NCBI RefSeq assembly: GCF_900199545.1
Contig: NZ_LT962670.1
Coordinates: 237,461 to 301,460 of the forward strand
Reading direction: 5' to 3'
From: Raoultibacter massiliensis
Lineage (GTDB): Bacteria > Actinomycetota > Coriobacteriia > Coriobacteriales > Eggerthellaceae
Length of the DNA stretch: 64,000 nt
Made by a program: the position numbers and the translations under genes. Every line of letters starts with the position of its first letter. Position 1 is the stretch's first letter. Positions 15,739 through 24,311 of this stretch are shown in pieces. The notes under the pieces are model-generated. The model saw only the letters and a list, made by a program, of their open reading frames with translations. It was not told where the DNA came from and made no database searches.

Positions 15739-17493
15739 TTAAGCGTTGTTCTTGCTCGCGAGCGCTTTGCCGCACATGCGACCGAACGTTGCGCATCGGC
15801 CGGCGTTGGATCCTGCACCCAGATTGGGGTAGGTGTGCGCGTAGTAGCTACCGGAATCGTTCCCGATGACGTAAAGACCCTCGATAGGCTCGTTTTTCTC
15901 GTTTAATGCCTGAAAATCGGTGTTGATCTTTATGCCGTCCAGCGTGCAGAGGGCAAGGCCGCCTATCTTCACGCCGTAAAAAGGAGCCGTGCGCATTTCC
16001 GACAAGCGAAACGCCTCTTTCCCGTATTGGGTGTCTTCTTGGGCGTCGTAGAGGCTGTTGTAGGTGTCGACGGTTTTCTTGAATGCATCCACGTCAAAAC
16101 CCAGCTTTTCCGCAAGCTCTTCGATGGTGTCGGCTTTTACGACTTTTCCCGCTTCGATGTTCGCTTCGATGTTCGCTTCGGTTCCATCAAGGTTGACGGG
16201 ATCGAGAATGTTTCCGCCTTCACGGATTTCGAGCGTCGAGCAACCGACGGTATGGAAGCGATGGACGTCCTCTTTCCAATTGGCGTCCCATACCGGATAC
16301 CAGGCACGGTTTCCCTTCATCGACGCTGCATGGACCACATAGTCGTACGGGCTCGATTCGTTGCAGATACGATTTCCGACAGAGTCGACCTTGAGGAACG
16401 GTTGGGTTGCGAATTGGAAATAGTCGAAATCCATATCGAACGGATGCCCGATTTCTTGATCGGGCTTCATGATGCCGCGGTCGAAGACCATCGTGGTCTT
16501 TACATCGTCGAACCGTGCGCCGGCCCACATGCAGGCCTTGATCCCTTCTCCCTGCGCGTTGAAATTAGCGAAGGGCACAACGCCTACGAGGCTTTTGACC
16601 AATTCGCCCTGTAGAGCTTCGTACATGGCGAAATTGTTCGCATAGCCGCCTGTGGCGACGATGACGCCGTTCTTCGCATTGATGCGCATGCGGGTTCCGT
16701 CGGAAGTGGATGCGTATGCGCCGACTACGGCACCGTCTTCGTTCTGGATGAGCCGATCCATGCCCGTTTCGTACATGAGTTTTGCGCCGGCGAAGCTGAG
16801 AAAATACTCGGTGAGCACTTCGACGGTCGTGGCTTCGCAGCTCCTGTTGTCTTTGCCCATTTCTTCGCGCATGATGATAGTGCCGTGCCCGGTTGGGTAG
16901 GCTTTGTAGCGAAGATCTTCGCTGGGCATGTTGTATTCAAGGTCTACCTGAATGTCTTTTACGCCATCTACGCGATCGCAGTACCAGTCGAGGGCTTCTC
17001 CGGAATTGTCAGCCCATAAGCGGACGAGATCCATATTGTTTTGGTTGCAGGCGTAGCGGGCGTAATCGTTGAGAAGCTCTTCCTTGTCGATCGTCACCCC
17101 TGCTTCTTTTTGCTTGCGGGAATCGATGGCGCCAAGAGCCGATCCGCGTACTCCCGCGCCTGTTTCGTACTTTTCGATGAGCAAGACGTTTGCTCCCTGT
17201 TCTGCGGCGGCGCATGCGGCGAACCATCCAGAGCATCCCGCGCCCACGACCAGCACGTCGGTATCGATGGTTTCAGAGCAGTCTTCGTCGGTTATCGCCG
17301 GGGCTTCGCCGAGCCAGTCGGCGGGCGAAGGAGTGCTCGATGCCTGGTCTGCCGTCGAGGCAGTGCTTTCCTTGTCGTTTTCACTGGCTTGAGGGGAGCA
17401 GCCGGTAAGTCCGATGGCTCCCAGTGCCGTTGCCGCGCCTGTGGCAAGGGCTCCCGTCAGAAACTTACGGCGGTCGATTTTCGGTGATTCCAT
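15739..17493 (-). CDS. secreted FAD-dependent fumarate-reductase-family flavoprotein
   Basis: A 584-residue Tat lipoprotein: DRRKF at 7-11 and lipobox Cys32 (GLTGC), followed by a Ser/Thr-rich linker. The FAD-binding GAGCSG lies at 84-89 and a second FAD contact near IVATGGYANN; the C-terminus has GLYVIGNDSGSYY. Where Shewanella fumarate reductase has the catalytic HHTMGG motif, this protein has ALCTLDG, and the arginine following the RFxNE-like motif is replaced (NRICNESSPYD). The substrate is therefore probably not fumarate. It is divergent from a LuxR-type gene. The N-terminal DWLGEAPAI segment is shared with the flavoprotein at 55195, so those two are close paralogues. No cytochrome gene is attached. 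Confidence 0.9.
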   Translation of the reverse strand: MESPKIDRRKFLTGALATGAATALGAIGLTGCSPQASENDKESTASTADQASSTPSPADWLGEAPAITDEDCSETIDTDVLVVGAGCSGWFAACAAAEQGANVLLIEKYETGAGVRGSALGAIDSRKQKEAGVTIDKEELLNDYARYACNQNNMDLVRLWADNSGEALDWYCDRVDGVKDIQVDLEYNMPSEDLRYKAYPTGHGTIIMREEMGKDNRSCEATTVEVLTEYFLSFAGAKLMYETGMDRLIQNEDGAVVGAYASTSDGTRMRINAKNGVIVATGGYANNFAMYEALQGELVKSLVGVVPFANFNAQGEGIKACMWAGARFDDVKTTMVFDRGIMKPDQEIGHPFDMDFDYFQFATQPFLKVDSVGNRICNESSPYDYVVHAASMKGNRAWYPVWDANWKEDVHRFHTVGCSTLEIREGGNILDPVNLDGTEANIEANIEAGKVVKADTIEELAEKLGFDVDAFKKTVDTYNSLYDAQEDTQYGKEAFRLSEMRTAPFYGVKIGGLALCTLDGIKINTDFQALNEKNEPIEGLYVIGNDSGSYYAHTYPNLGAGSNAGRCATFGRMCGKALASKNNA

Positions 17494-17585
17494 AGATTCC
17501 TCCCTTTTCGAGGGTCCGTTCCTCTTGTATGCATGCTTGCGGGCGAATTGGCGATTCGGACTCCAATGCGCTCCGTCGTGCGATT

Positions 17586-17603
17586 CACCATAGCGGCATG
17601 GTG
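17586..17603. promoter_or_regulatory. inverted repeat in flavoprotein/LuxR divergent promoter region
   Basis: CACCAT (17586-17591), 6-base spacer, ATGGTG (17598-17603). It lies about midway between the divergent starts at 17493 and 17746, where an operator for the adjacent LuxR-type regulator would be expected. Function is inferred from position and symmetry only. Confidence 0.4.
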
Positions 17604-17745
17604 GCTGGCCCGCATCGCTGCAAAGCGTGGATTTAGGAAAATCAATGGTATCGGGGGAGGTCAGGGGGCATCCCCTTTTTTCAGGGAGTGTTGCGGCACA
17701 TGCTTTTCAAGTAGAATGGCGTAGCAAGTGGAAGGGGTTATCGGT

Positions 17746-19152
17746 TTGAGTCTTTCGAAAAGTCTAAATCGGCTCGCAGAGACGGTGAAACTTCGTTATT
17801 TGGGCTTGGGGCTTCTGTGGTCGTGGATCTACTGTCTGTGGTTCAGCCCTGCGGTATTTTCGTCGGACAACGGCGATGCTGGCGGGATAACGTGGCTTGT
17901 CTCCCTGGCCGCTTCGGCTGCTGCTCTTTTCGTGCTCGCAATACGCCCGGGCCGAGAAAAGCGGCTTCATTCCGCATGGCTCTACGTTGCTCCCATTGGC
18001 GTTTCCCTTTCCACGTTCGCACTTTTGCTTGCGTCCGACGGCGTTGTTGCGTGGGCTAGCGCGGCGGTGGGGGGACTTCTCACTGCTTTCTTATGGGTGC
18101 AGTGGGGCGAGCTTTATTGCTCGTTGGACGAAGAGGTCATGGAGGCATGCGTTCCGTCTTCTGCCATAATCGTGATAGGATCGGCTTTGCTGTCGATAGG
18201 TCTTCCCTCCCTTGCGGCGGGAGTGTTTGTTGCGTTGATACCTTTGGCTTCGGGGGCCTTGATGCTGGTATGCCATGGAGACGAGGCGTTTGTCGTTCCC
18301 CCGTTTAAGCTTGCCAACAGCAAGAAAGGTTTACCGTCTTTGCTGGTTAGGCTTGGACTTGTTTCTATGGTTTGCGCGATGGCCTCGAGTTTTATCTTGG
18401 CTCTTTCGGAAGAGTCGACCTCGCTTCTTTTCGGTTCGCTTTCCATCCTCGCGGTCGCTATCGGCGCTCTTTTCGCCGTCGCGCTTTCGTTGGTACTCAT
18501 TTTCTTTGCGCGAAGAATTGATTTTGCAAGTTTGTATCAGTGGGTTGTTCCCATCCTCGTGCTATCGATATGCCTGTTTATTGCAGGGGGCCGCAATGCC
18601 GGAACGGTTTCTTTGGCGCTTTCGTTTTGCGTAGCGTTTGCGGTGGATTGCCTGTTCATGATAATTGCGGCTCGAATAACGAAAAAGGGGCTATGCGCAC
18701 CTGCCGAAGCGTTCGGGATATTTCGCGGGTTCGTGCAGACAGGGTGCTTCGCTGCGGGGTTGATTGCAAGGGCGGCTGTGGATCTTCACATAGAATTGGT
18801 GCATATACTGCTTGCTTTCGTATTCGTTAGCGTGATCGCGTTGGTGGCGGTCGTTCGTCTGCAGGAAGAGCTCAAAAACCTTACCAACCCGCCGGTTTCG
18901 GTGAACGCGTCTCTTTCGTCAAGCGATGAGGACGCCGTCGGTCGCATGGCGGAGCAGTACCGGCTCTCTCCCCGTGAAGTTGACGTGCTGCGATTGCTCT
19001 CCCGGGGAAGGTCCGTTCCTTACATGCGAGATGCGCTTGTCATATCGAAGAGTACGATCGAGACCCACATCAAGCACCTTTATGCGAAAGCCGGCGTCCA
19101 TTCAAGACAGGAGCTTATCAATCTGCTTGAGAGCTACCGCCAGGAAGCCTAG
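17746..19152 (+). CDS. membrane-bound LuxR-family transcriptional regulator
   Basis: A 468-residue protein with about a dozen hydrophobic spans up to ~residue 375, then the LuxR helix-turn-helix at 407-468 (LSPREVDVLRLL, STIETHIKHLYAK). The TTG at 17746 is my start because GGAAGGGG (17730-17737) sits 8 bases ahead; an in-frame GTG at 17728 would place that site inside the gene. It is divergent from the flavoprotein gene at 15739, which is its likely target. Confidence 0.88.
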   Translation: MSLSKSLNRLAETVKLRYLGLGLLWSWIYCLWFSPAVFSSDNGDAGGITWLVSLAASAAALFVLAIRPGREKRLHSAWLYVAPIGVSLSTFALLLASDGVVAWASAAVGGLLTAFLWVQWGELYCSLDEEVMEACVPSSAIIVIGSALLSIGLPSLAAGVFVALIPLASGALMLVCHGDEAFVVPPFKLANSKKGLPSLLVRLGLVSMVCAMASSFILALSEESTSLLFGSLSILAVAIGALFAVALSLVLIFFARRIDFASLYQWVVPILVLSICLFIAGGRNAGTVSLALSFCVAFAVDCLFMIIAARITKKGLCAPAEAFGIFRGFVQTGCFAAGLIARAAVDLHIELVHILLAFVFVSVIALVAVVRLQEELKNLTNPPVSVNASLSSSDEDAVGRMAEQYRLSPREVDVLRLLSRGRSVPYMRDALVISKSTIETHIKHLYAKAGVHSRQELINLLESYRQEA

Positions 19153-19171
19153 ACCGTACGGAAGGGCTTTC

Positions 19172-19246
19172 GCAGCCAATCCCCGCGCATTCCCGAATTG
19201 CGCATTCCGGAATGCGCGGCAGGGAGGCGCGGGCGGATGGCTGATG
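19172..19246. repeat. 75-bp intergenic repeat, copy 2
   Basis: Second copy of the element at 15611-15685, in the same orientation, with the palindrome GCGCATTCCGGAATGCGC at 19200-19217. It fills most of the gap between the convergent LuxR-type and ogt genes; no other terminator is visible there, so it may serve as one. Confidence 0.85.
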
Positions 19247-19247
19247 G

Positions 19248-19817
19248 CTACAGCGCAGTGCCTTTGGCGGGGCGGTAGAGGCGGCTCATGTCGACGCCCT
19301 CGTGTTCGAGCAGCCAGATCTTCTTATCGAGACCGCCTGCGAATCCCGTGAGGCTGCCATCGGCTCCGACGACCCGATGGCAGGGGACGATGATGCTTAT
19401 GGGGTTGTGTCCGACGGCGCCGCCCACGGCGAGGCTCGCCATGGTCTTCTTTCCCTGCCGTTGGGCCACCAGACGGCCGATCTCGCCGTACGTTATGGTC
19501 TCGCCGTAGGGTATCTCCGTGAGAACGCGCCAGACGGCTTGGCGAAAATCACTGCCGATGGGTGCAAGCGGAAGCCGCCTGATTTCGGGGCGTTTTCCAG
19601 TGAAGTACTCGTCGAGCCATTCGCATGCGTCATCTAAAACCGCTGCTGCCGTTCCGTCGTCTGGAGTCATTTCGCCGGGTATCGTACCTCCGAAGTATTT
19701 CTGCCCGCTCATCCAAAGGCCGCAAAGGCCGGTTCCGTTGCTGCAAAGGGTTATGCCGCCTATGGGCGATTCGTAGTCGCGGGAAAAATAGGTTGCGCTG
19801 TTGCTTACCTTGGTCAT
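19248..19817 (-). CDS. ogt: methylated-DNA--protein-cysteine methyltransferase
   Basis: A 189-residue suicide repair protein that transfers the methyl group from O6-methylguanine to its own cysteine. The active site is IIVPCHRVVG, with the preceding GGAVGHNP and following LTGFAGGLDKK typical of Ogt/AdaB proteins. It starts at ATG 19817. A likely -10, TAGAAT, lies at 19856-19851 on the minus strand. It faces away from the Ada-AlkA fusion gene at 20169, so the two make a compact alkylation-repair locus. Confidence 0.96.
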   Translation of the reverse strand: MTKVSNSATYFSRDYESPIGGITLCSNGTGLCGLWMSGQKYFGGTIPGEMTPDDGTAAAVLDDACEWLDEYFTGKRPEIRRLPLAPIGSDFRQAVWRVLTEIPYGETITYGEIGRLVAQRQGKKTMASLAVGGAVGHNPISIIVPCHRVVGADGSLTGFAGGLDKKIWLLEHEGVDMSRLYRPAKGTAL

Positions 19818-20168
19818 GTTCGTCGATCCTTTCGCGTTCGCGTTTTTCCTATTCTAGAGGATGGAGCGCGCTGAGCTAGCTGTTTTGGGACATGCAAAGG
19901 GGTAACAGAGCGGTTTGCTTTCGCTGACAACCGAAGCCGGCATGCTCCTGCCTGAACGCTCGAATGTCCGGTTTTTCATCGGGGGTCTTGCGAGTCCATG
20001 TCGATTGCGCTTTGGCGGCCGAGCGAAACGATGCTGCCTGCATATAGCCGAGAAGCTACGCGTCCGAAGCCCGGCGACGGGCTTGCGCGAACGGTTCGAT
20101 GTCCGAAAGCAGCTAGCTACCGCAGTGCCGGCAGTGTAGAATCTGCCCAAACGCGATAGGAGAAACGT
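19818..20168. other. 351-bp divergent intergenic region of the alkylation-repair locus
   Basis: It holds the promoter of ogt (TAGAAT at 19851-19856, minus strand) and probably that of the Ada-AlkA gene (TAGAAT at 20137-20142, plus strand). No RNA gene or small CDS is recognisable. I cannot identify a shared Ada-type operator by eye. Confidence 0.45.
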
Positions 20169-21710
20169 ATGGGTGCGGCAAGCATATGCAAGGGCGAGGT
20201 TGCGTCAGGGCGAAACGCCGTGTTAGGCGAAGCGAAGAGCTCGGGTAGCGAAGAATCCCGCAAACGAGCCCTCTACAAAGCTTTCGAGTCGAAAGACGCC
20301 CGCTTCGACGGGCAGGTCTTCGTGGGCGTGTCTTCGACGGGCATCTACTGCAGGCCCGTATGCCCCTATATGCCGAAGTTCGAAAACTGCACGTTTTACG
20401 AAACGTCCGCCGAAGCGGAGAAGGCGGGCTACCGCCCTTGCTTGGTTTGCCGACCCGAGCTCGCTCCCGGCAATTCGAGCGTCGATGCGTATGCGAATCT
20501 CGCGCAGCGAACCGCTCGGCTCTTGAAGGAGAACTGCACGAGCGGGGAGGGCATGGAGCGGCTTGCCGCCCGCCTCGGGTACACGGGGCGCCATCTGCGG
20601 CGGGCGTTCGAGCGAGAGTTCGATGTGACCCCTTTGCAGTATCTTCAAACATGTCGCTTGCAGTTGGCGAAATCGCTTTTAGCCGATACCGATCTTCCCA
20701 TCTCGCAGGTTGCCGTAGCTTCGGGCTTCGGCAGCGTGCGCCGCTTCAACGACGTGTTCAAACAGAATTATCGGTTGACGCCGAGCGACTTGCGCAAGCG
20801 CGGAAACAGGCAGGCGCGTTTCGAAGGAGCCATCGTCATGAGACTCGGTTATCGTCCTCCTTATCGCTTCGACGACCTTCTCGGCTTCTTCCGCCTGCGT
20901 GCGCTCGACGGAGTCGAGGTGGTCGGGGACGATTTCTATGCCAGGACGGTGCGCATTTTCTCCGGTGAAGGCGATGCGGTCACAGGTTGGGTGCGCGTAT
21001 CGAACGATGCCGATCGCAACGCGCTTGCCGTGACCATGAGTGAATCGCTTCTTCCTGCTACATCGCAGATCATGGCTCGTTTGCGCCGTCAGTTCGATAC
21101 GGATTGCGATCCTTGCGCGGTGTACAAGGGGATCGCTTCGCTTGACGAGGCTGTGTCTGGGGCGGCTGTGCCGGGCACGCGGCTTCCCGGTTGTTTCGAC
21201 GGGTTCGAAACGGCGGTTCGTGCGATTCTCGGGCAGCAGGTGACGGTGGCGGCGGCGAACAAGCTTGCGGCTCGCATCGTCGAAACGTACGGCGCTCCGA
21301 TCGACACGGACATCGGGGGGCTGACCCATGCGTTTCCCGCGCCTGAGGAAGTCCTCGCGCTCAACTCGATAGAGGATGCGTTCGGCGAACTGGGGGTAAT
21401 CAGGACGCGCTCGCGCACCATCGCCGAGATCGCGCGGCTCCTTGCGGAAGGCGAGCTCGATTTCGGCTCGGGGGCGATCGTGTCCGAGCAGATGGAACGG
21501 CTGCTTGCGGTTAAGGGCATCGGCCCGTGGTCGGCCAACTACATGGCGATGCGCATCTTGAGCTACCCCGATGCCTTTATGGAAACCGATGCGGGCATCA
21601 AGCACGCGCTGCCTGATTTCTCGCCTGCCGAGCGCCTGCGCCTTGCCGAGAAGTGGCGTCCCTGGCGCAGCTACGCCACCATCGCCCTTTGGAATTCGCT
21701 CGGCGCGTGA
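20169..21710 (+). CDS. Ada-AlkA fusion: methylphosphotriester-sensing regulator and 3-methyladenine DNA glycosylase
   Basis: A 513-residue multidomain protein. Residues ~35-100 form the Ada zinc domain with the Cys cluster TGIYCRPVC, a further Cys in FENCTF, and PCLVCRPE; the first of these is the phosphotriester-accepting cysteine of Ada. Residues ~105-205 are an AraC-type DNA-binding domain. Residues ~220-510 are an AlkA glycosylase: N-terminal domain beginning near RLGYRPPYRFDDL, then the HhH-GPD motif LLAVKGIGPWSANYMA with the catalytic Asp in METDAGIKH. It can thus sense alkylation, regulate genes and excise 3-methyladenine. The start ATG 20169 follows TAGGAGAAACGT. Such fusions are known in Actinobacteria. 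Confidence 0.94.
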   Translation: MGAASICKGEVASGRNAVLGEAKSSGSEESRKRALYKAFESKDARFDGQVFVGVSSTGIYCRPVCPYMPKFENCTFYETSAEAEKAGYRPCLVCRPELAPGNSSVDAYANLAQRTARLLKENCTSGEGMERLAARLGYTGRHLRRAFEREFDVTPLQYLQTCRLQLAKSLLADTDLPISQVAVASGFGSVRRFNDVFKQNYRLTPSDLRKRGNRQARFEGAIVMRLGYRPPYRFDDLLGFFRLRALDGVEVVGDDFYARTVRIFSGEGDAVTGWVRVSNDADRNALAVTMSESLLPATSQIMARLRRQFDTDCDPCAVYKGIASLDEAVSGAAVPGTRLPGCFDGFETAVRAILGQQVTVAAANKLAARIVETYGAPIDTDIGGLTHAFPAPEEVLALNSIEDAFGELGVIRTRSRTIAEIARLLAEGELDFGSGAIVSEQMERLLAVKGIGPWSANYMAMRILSYPDAFMETDAGIKHALPDFSPAERLRLAEKWRPWRSYATIALWNSLGA

Positions 21711-21853
21711 TGAGGGGGTTGGGGATTCGTTTGCGGTGAGCGATCGGGGCGCATCATTCGTTGTGGAGTACGATGCGCAGAGAGAGGGGATGACGGACGA
21801 TCGCCATCCCCTGCATCCAATCGCGAAGAGTGCTGCCCCTGCGCCCGTGCCTC
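21711..21853. other. short convergent intergenic region
   Basis: 143 bp between the convergent Ada-AlkA and moeA-like genes. No hairpin with a T-tract is obvious. Confidence 0.4.
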
Positions 21854-23068
21854 TTACACTTCCTCGAAGAATTCCTCACCGCGCAGCAGCTCCACTTCGA
21901 GCAGATCGCCTTCTTGCCACCCGGCTTCGCCGATGGGGGAGATGCGCTGGGCGTTCGACGCCATGCACTCGGCCAGCTCTCCCGCCTTGAAGTTATGGAA
22001 GCGCACTTCGTAGCCGTCGGCGGTGCGCAGCAGGTCGCAGCGGCCGATGTTCGCCATCTTCGGCACGCTTCCCGAGGTGGCTGCGGCCTTCGCCATGACC
22101 GTCGGGCGCTTGTGCACGGGTATGCCGAGGATGCGCGCGGTGATCGCCTGCAGGCACCACTCGGTCCCGTAATAGGCGGCAAGCGTGGGTCCGGGCAGGT
22201 CGACGACCGGCTTGCCGTCGGCAACCGCCATCATGAGCGGTCGTCCGGGCACGGCTGCGATGTAGTGGCGTATCACGCTCCCGCGTTTCTCGATCATGCG
22301 CACGTTGAAATCTTCCTCGCCGATTGCGGAGCCGCCGTTGATGACGACGGCGTCGGCGACGGCAAGCGCTTCTTCGAACGCGCGCTCGAGCTCGGCGGGA
22401 TCGTCGTGGACGATGGGGAATACGATCGGCTCGGCACCGAATTCGATGAGCATGTGCTTGACCATGAGACTGTTCGTATCGACGTTCTGACCGCGGCGCG
22501 GTTTGATGCCCGCGCACACAAGCTCGCTTCCCGTGGGGATGAACGCGATGCGCGGCTTGCGGCGCACCGGCACCATGGTGGCGCCTCCCATGCAGAGGGC
22601 CGCCAGGTCGGTGGGGCGGATGACGCTGCCTGCGGAAAGCAAGGGCACTCCCGCCTTAAGCGTTGCGCCGGAGGGGTTTACGCCCGACCCCGCCTCGATC
22701 TTCACATCGTCGTCGAGAACGACCGACCCGTCGGGCTGAATGGCCGCCTTCTCGATCATGATGACGGCATCGAACTCGTCGGGGAAATCGTCGCCGGTGT
22801 CGGCGCGCACATAATCGACGCCGCGTTTCCAGGTGCTCGTGTCGGGCAGCCCGTTTGCGAACGCAGCCGATTTCACGGCGATGCCGTCGAACGACGATGA
22901 GCGCACGACGGGCAACGTGTTGGTCGAAACCATATCGCGCGCCAGCACGCGACCGACCGATTCGTCGAGTGAGACGAGTTCGGTTTCCTGCACCGGTTCC
23001 CATGCCTTGAAGAAATCGGCAAGCGCTTCTTCCTTCGAGGGAAAGCCGTCCATAATCTTTTCTCCCAC
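21854..23068 (-). CDS. moeA: MoeA-like molybdopterin molybdenumtransferase
   Basis: A 404-residue MoeA-family protein. MoeA inserts molybdate (or tungstate) into adenylylated molybdopterin. Family motifs: SSSFDGIAVKS (the S-x-D-G-x-A-V core), DAVIMIEKA, a region beginning VNPSGATLKAGVPLLSAG, FIPTGSELV, and VINGGSAIGEEDFN in place of the more usual GGxSxGxxD. The NGGSAIGEEDF variation and the lack of any other moa/mob gene nearby leave room for a specialised role. GTG at 23068 follows AAGGAGG; an ATG at 23053 is the alternative. It is divergent from, and shares a promoter region with, the importer/nitrogenase-like operon. Confidence 0.85.
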   Translation of the reverse strand: MGEKIMDGFPSKEEALADFFKAWEPVQETELVSLDESVGRVLARDMVSTNTLPVVRSSSFDGIAVKSAAFANGLPDTSTWKRGVDYVRADTGDDFPDEFDAVIMIEKAAIQPDGSVVLDDDVKIEAGSGVNPSGATLKAGVPLLSAGSVIRPTDLAALCMGGATMVPVRRKPRIAFIPTGSELVCAGIKPRRGQNVDTNSLMVKHMLIEFGAEPIVFPIVHDDPAELERAFEEALAVADAVVINGGSAIGEEDFNVRMIEKRGSVIRHYIAAVPGRPLMMAVADGKPVVDLPGPTLAAYYGTEWCLQAITARILGIPVHKRPTVMAKAAATSGSVPKMANIGRCDLLRTADGYEVRFHNFKAGELAECMASNAQRISPIGEAGWQEGDLLEVELLRGEEFFEEV

Positions 23069-23143
23069 AGGTCCTCCTTTACATCCCGCAGAGCAAAATC
23101 CTCTCGCTTTCTAGCAAGGATACTCCAAGTTTGAGAATAATTC

Positions 23144-23170
23144 ATCTTGAAATATTATACTCATCAAGAT
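23144..23170. promoter_or_regulatory. inverted-repeat operator candidate over divergent promoters
   Basis: ATCTTGA (23144-23150), 13-base spacer, TCAAGAT (23164-23170). It lies exactly across the -35 to -10 interval of the nitrogenase-like operon promoter and also covers the moeA-side promoter, so a bound dimer could control both. The regulator is not identifiable from the window. Confidence 0.55.
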
Positions 23171-23175
23171 ATATT
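23147..23175 (+). promoter_or_regulatory. sigma70-type promoter of the importer/nitrogenase-like operon
   Basis: TTGAAA (23147-23152), 17-bp spacer, TATATT (23170-23175), about 87 bases upstream of the first start codon. This AT-rich patch stands out in GC-rich DNA. The leader downstream has a small TTCG-loop hairpin near 23211-23233. Confidence 0.6.
23154..23159 (-). promoter_or_regulatory. candidate -10 element for moeA
   Basis: On the minus strand 23159-23154 reads TATAAT, a perfect -10, with TTAGAA about 18 bp upstream. It overlaps the opposing promoter. Confidence 0.5.
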
Positions 23176-23261
23176 ATTCTAATACAAAGATAGTTTGCCG
23201 ATGCAGGCGGGAACCTGTCCTTCGGGTACAGGGTGCTTCGAAAAGCAGGGGGATCATACGT

Positions 23262-24311
23262 TTGAAGCTTGAGGGAAAGCGCTTGGGGAAAGCGGGCGGC
23301 CGAAAGGCCCTTCCGATCATCACCGTTTTGGTGGTTGTGCTCGTTGCTGCCGTGCTCGTATCGTTTACGCTCGGCCGCTACGATATGACCGTGCTCGACG
23401 TGCTCAAGGTGGCAGCCAATCAGATGTTCGGCATGCAGACGTTTCCCGAGTCCACGCATATCACTGTCGTCACCCAGGTGCGGTTCCCCCGTGTGATAGC
23501 CGCCCTTGTCATCGGCGCTGCGCTTGCGGCTGCAGGTGCCAGCTACCAGGGCCTGTTCAAGAATCCTATGGTTTCGCCCGATTTGCTCGGTGCTTCGGCG
23601 GGTGCCGGGTTCGGCGCATCGTTCGCACTGCTCATGGGCGGCAACATGTATGTGGTTCAGCTCTCCGCCTTCGTATGCGGCATTGTTGCCGTGCTGCTTA
23701 CGTACTTCGTCAGCACGGCGGTGAGCAAGGGCGAATCGATGACGCTTACGCTCGTGCTAACCGGCATGGTGGTCACGGCTTTGTTTCAGGCGTTCATCAC
23801 GATGACCAAGTACGTTGCCGACCCCGACGACAAGCTTCCCTCGATCACCTATTGGCTCATGGGCGGCCTTTCGTCGATGCGGATCGAAGATCTGCCCATG
23901 CTGCTCGTTCCCGTTGTCGTGGGCATCGTGCCGATGCTTTTGTTCCGCAACCAGCTCAATGCGCTTTCGTTCGGAGACGAAGAAGCGCGCGCTCTCGGCG
24001 TCAACACGAAGTTCATCCGCGGGCTGTTCATCTTCTGCGCCACGCTCGTTACGGCCGCTTCGGTTGCGGCGGCGGGTATGGTGGGCTGGGTCGGCCTCGT
24101 GATCCCGCACCTCGCTCGCATGATCGTGGGCCCCAACCACAAGGTGCTGCTGCCGGCCTCTCTTCTGCTCGGCGCCCTCTACATTCTCATCATCGACGAT
24201 CTGTGCCGATGCCTGTTTGCCATCGAACTGCCCTTGAGCGTGCTCACGGCAATCATCGGTGCGCCGTTCTTCATCTATCTGTTGACGCGGGGAAGGAAGA
24301 CGTGGACATGA
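23262..24311 (+). CDS. FecCD-family ABC transporter permease
   Basis: A 349-residue inner-membrane permease with about ten spans, of the BtuC/FecCD/MolB family that imports iron-siderophores, haem, corrinoids or, for MolB, molybdate/tungstate. Characteristic segments: RFPRVIAALVIGAALAAAG, NPMVSPDLLGASAGAGFGA, the coupling region SFGDEEARALGV, and GWVGLVIPHLARMIVGPNH. The start is a TTG at 23262 with AGGGGGA ahead. It is first in a six-gene operon with the ATPase, binding protein and three nitrogenase-like genes. Substrate class cannot be decided by eye. Confidence 0.92.
   Translation: MKLEGKRLGKAGGRKALPIITVLVVVLVAAVLVSFTLGRYDMTVLDVLKVAANQMFGMQTFPESTHITVVTQVRFPRVIAALVIGAALAAAGASYQGLFKNPMVSPDLLGASAGAGFGASFALLMGGNMYVVQLSAFVCGIVAVLLTYFVSTAVSKGESMTLTLVLTGMVVTALFQAFITMTKYVADPDDKLPSITYWLMGGLSSMRIEDLPMLLVPVVVGIVPMLLFRNQLNALSFGDEEARALGVNTKFIRGLFIFCATLVTAASVAAAGMVGWVGLVIPHLARMIVGPNHKVLLPASLLLGALYILIIDDLCRCLFAIELPLSVLTAIIGAPFFIYLLTRGRKTWT

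Noticed and set aside
15611..19246. CRISPR array from the repeated 75-bp element
   Set aside because: Only two copies 3.5 kb apart, no regular spacers and no cas genes.
23180..23261. Molybdenum-cofactor or cobalamin riboswitch in the leader of the importer operon
   Set aside because: The ~80-base leader has only one small TTCG-loop hairpin and none of the conserved boxes I know for these riboswitches.
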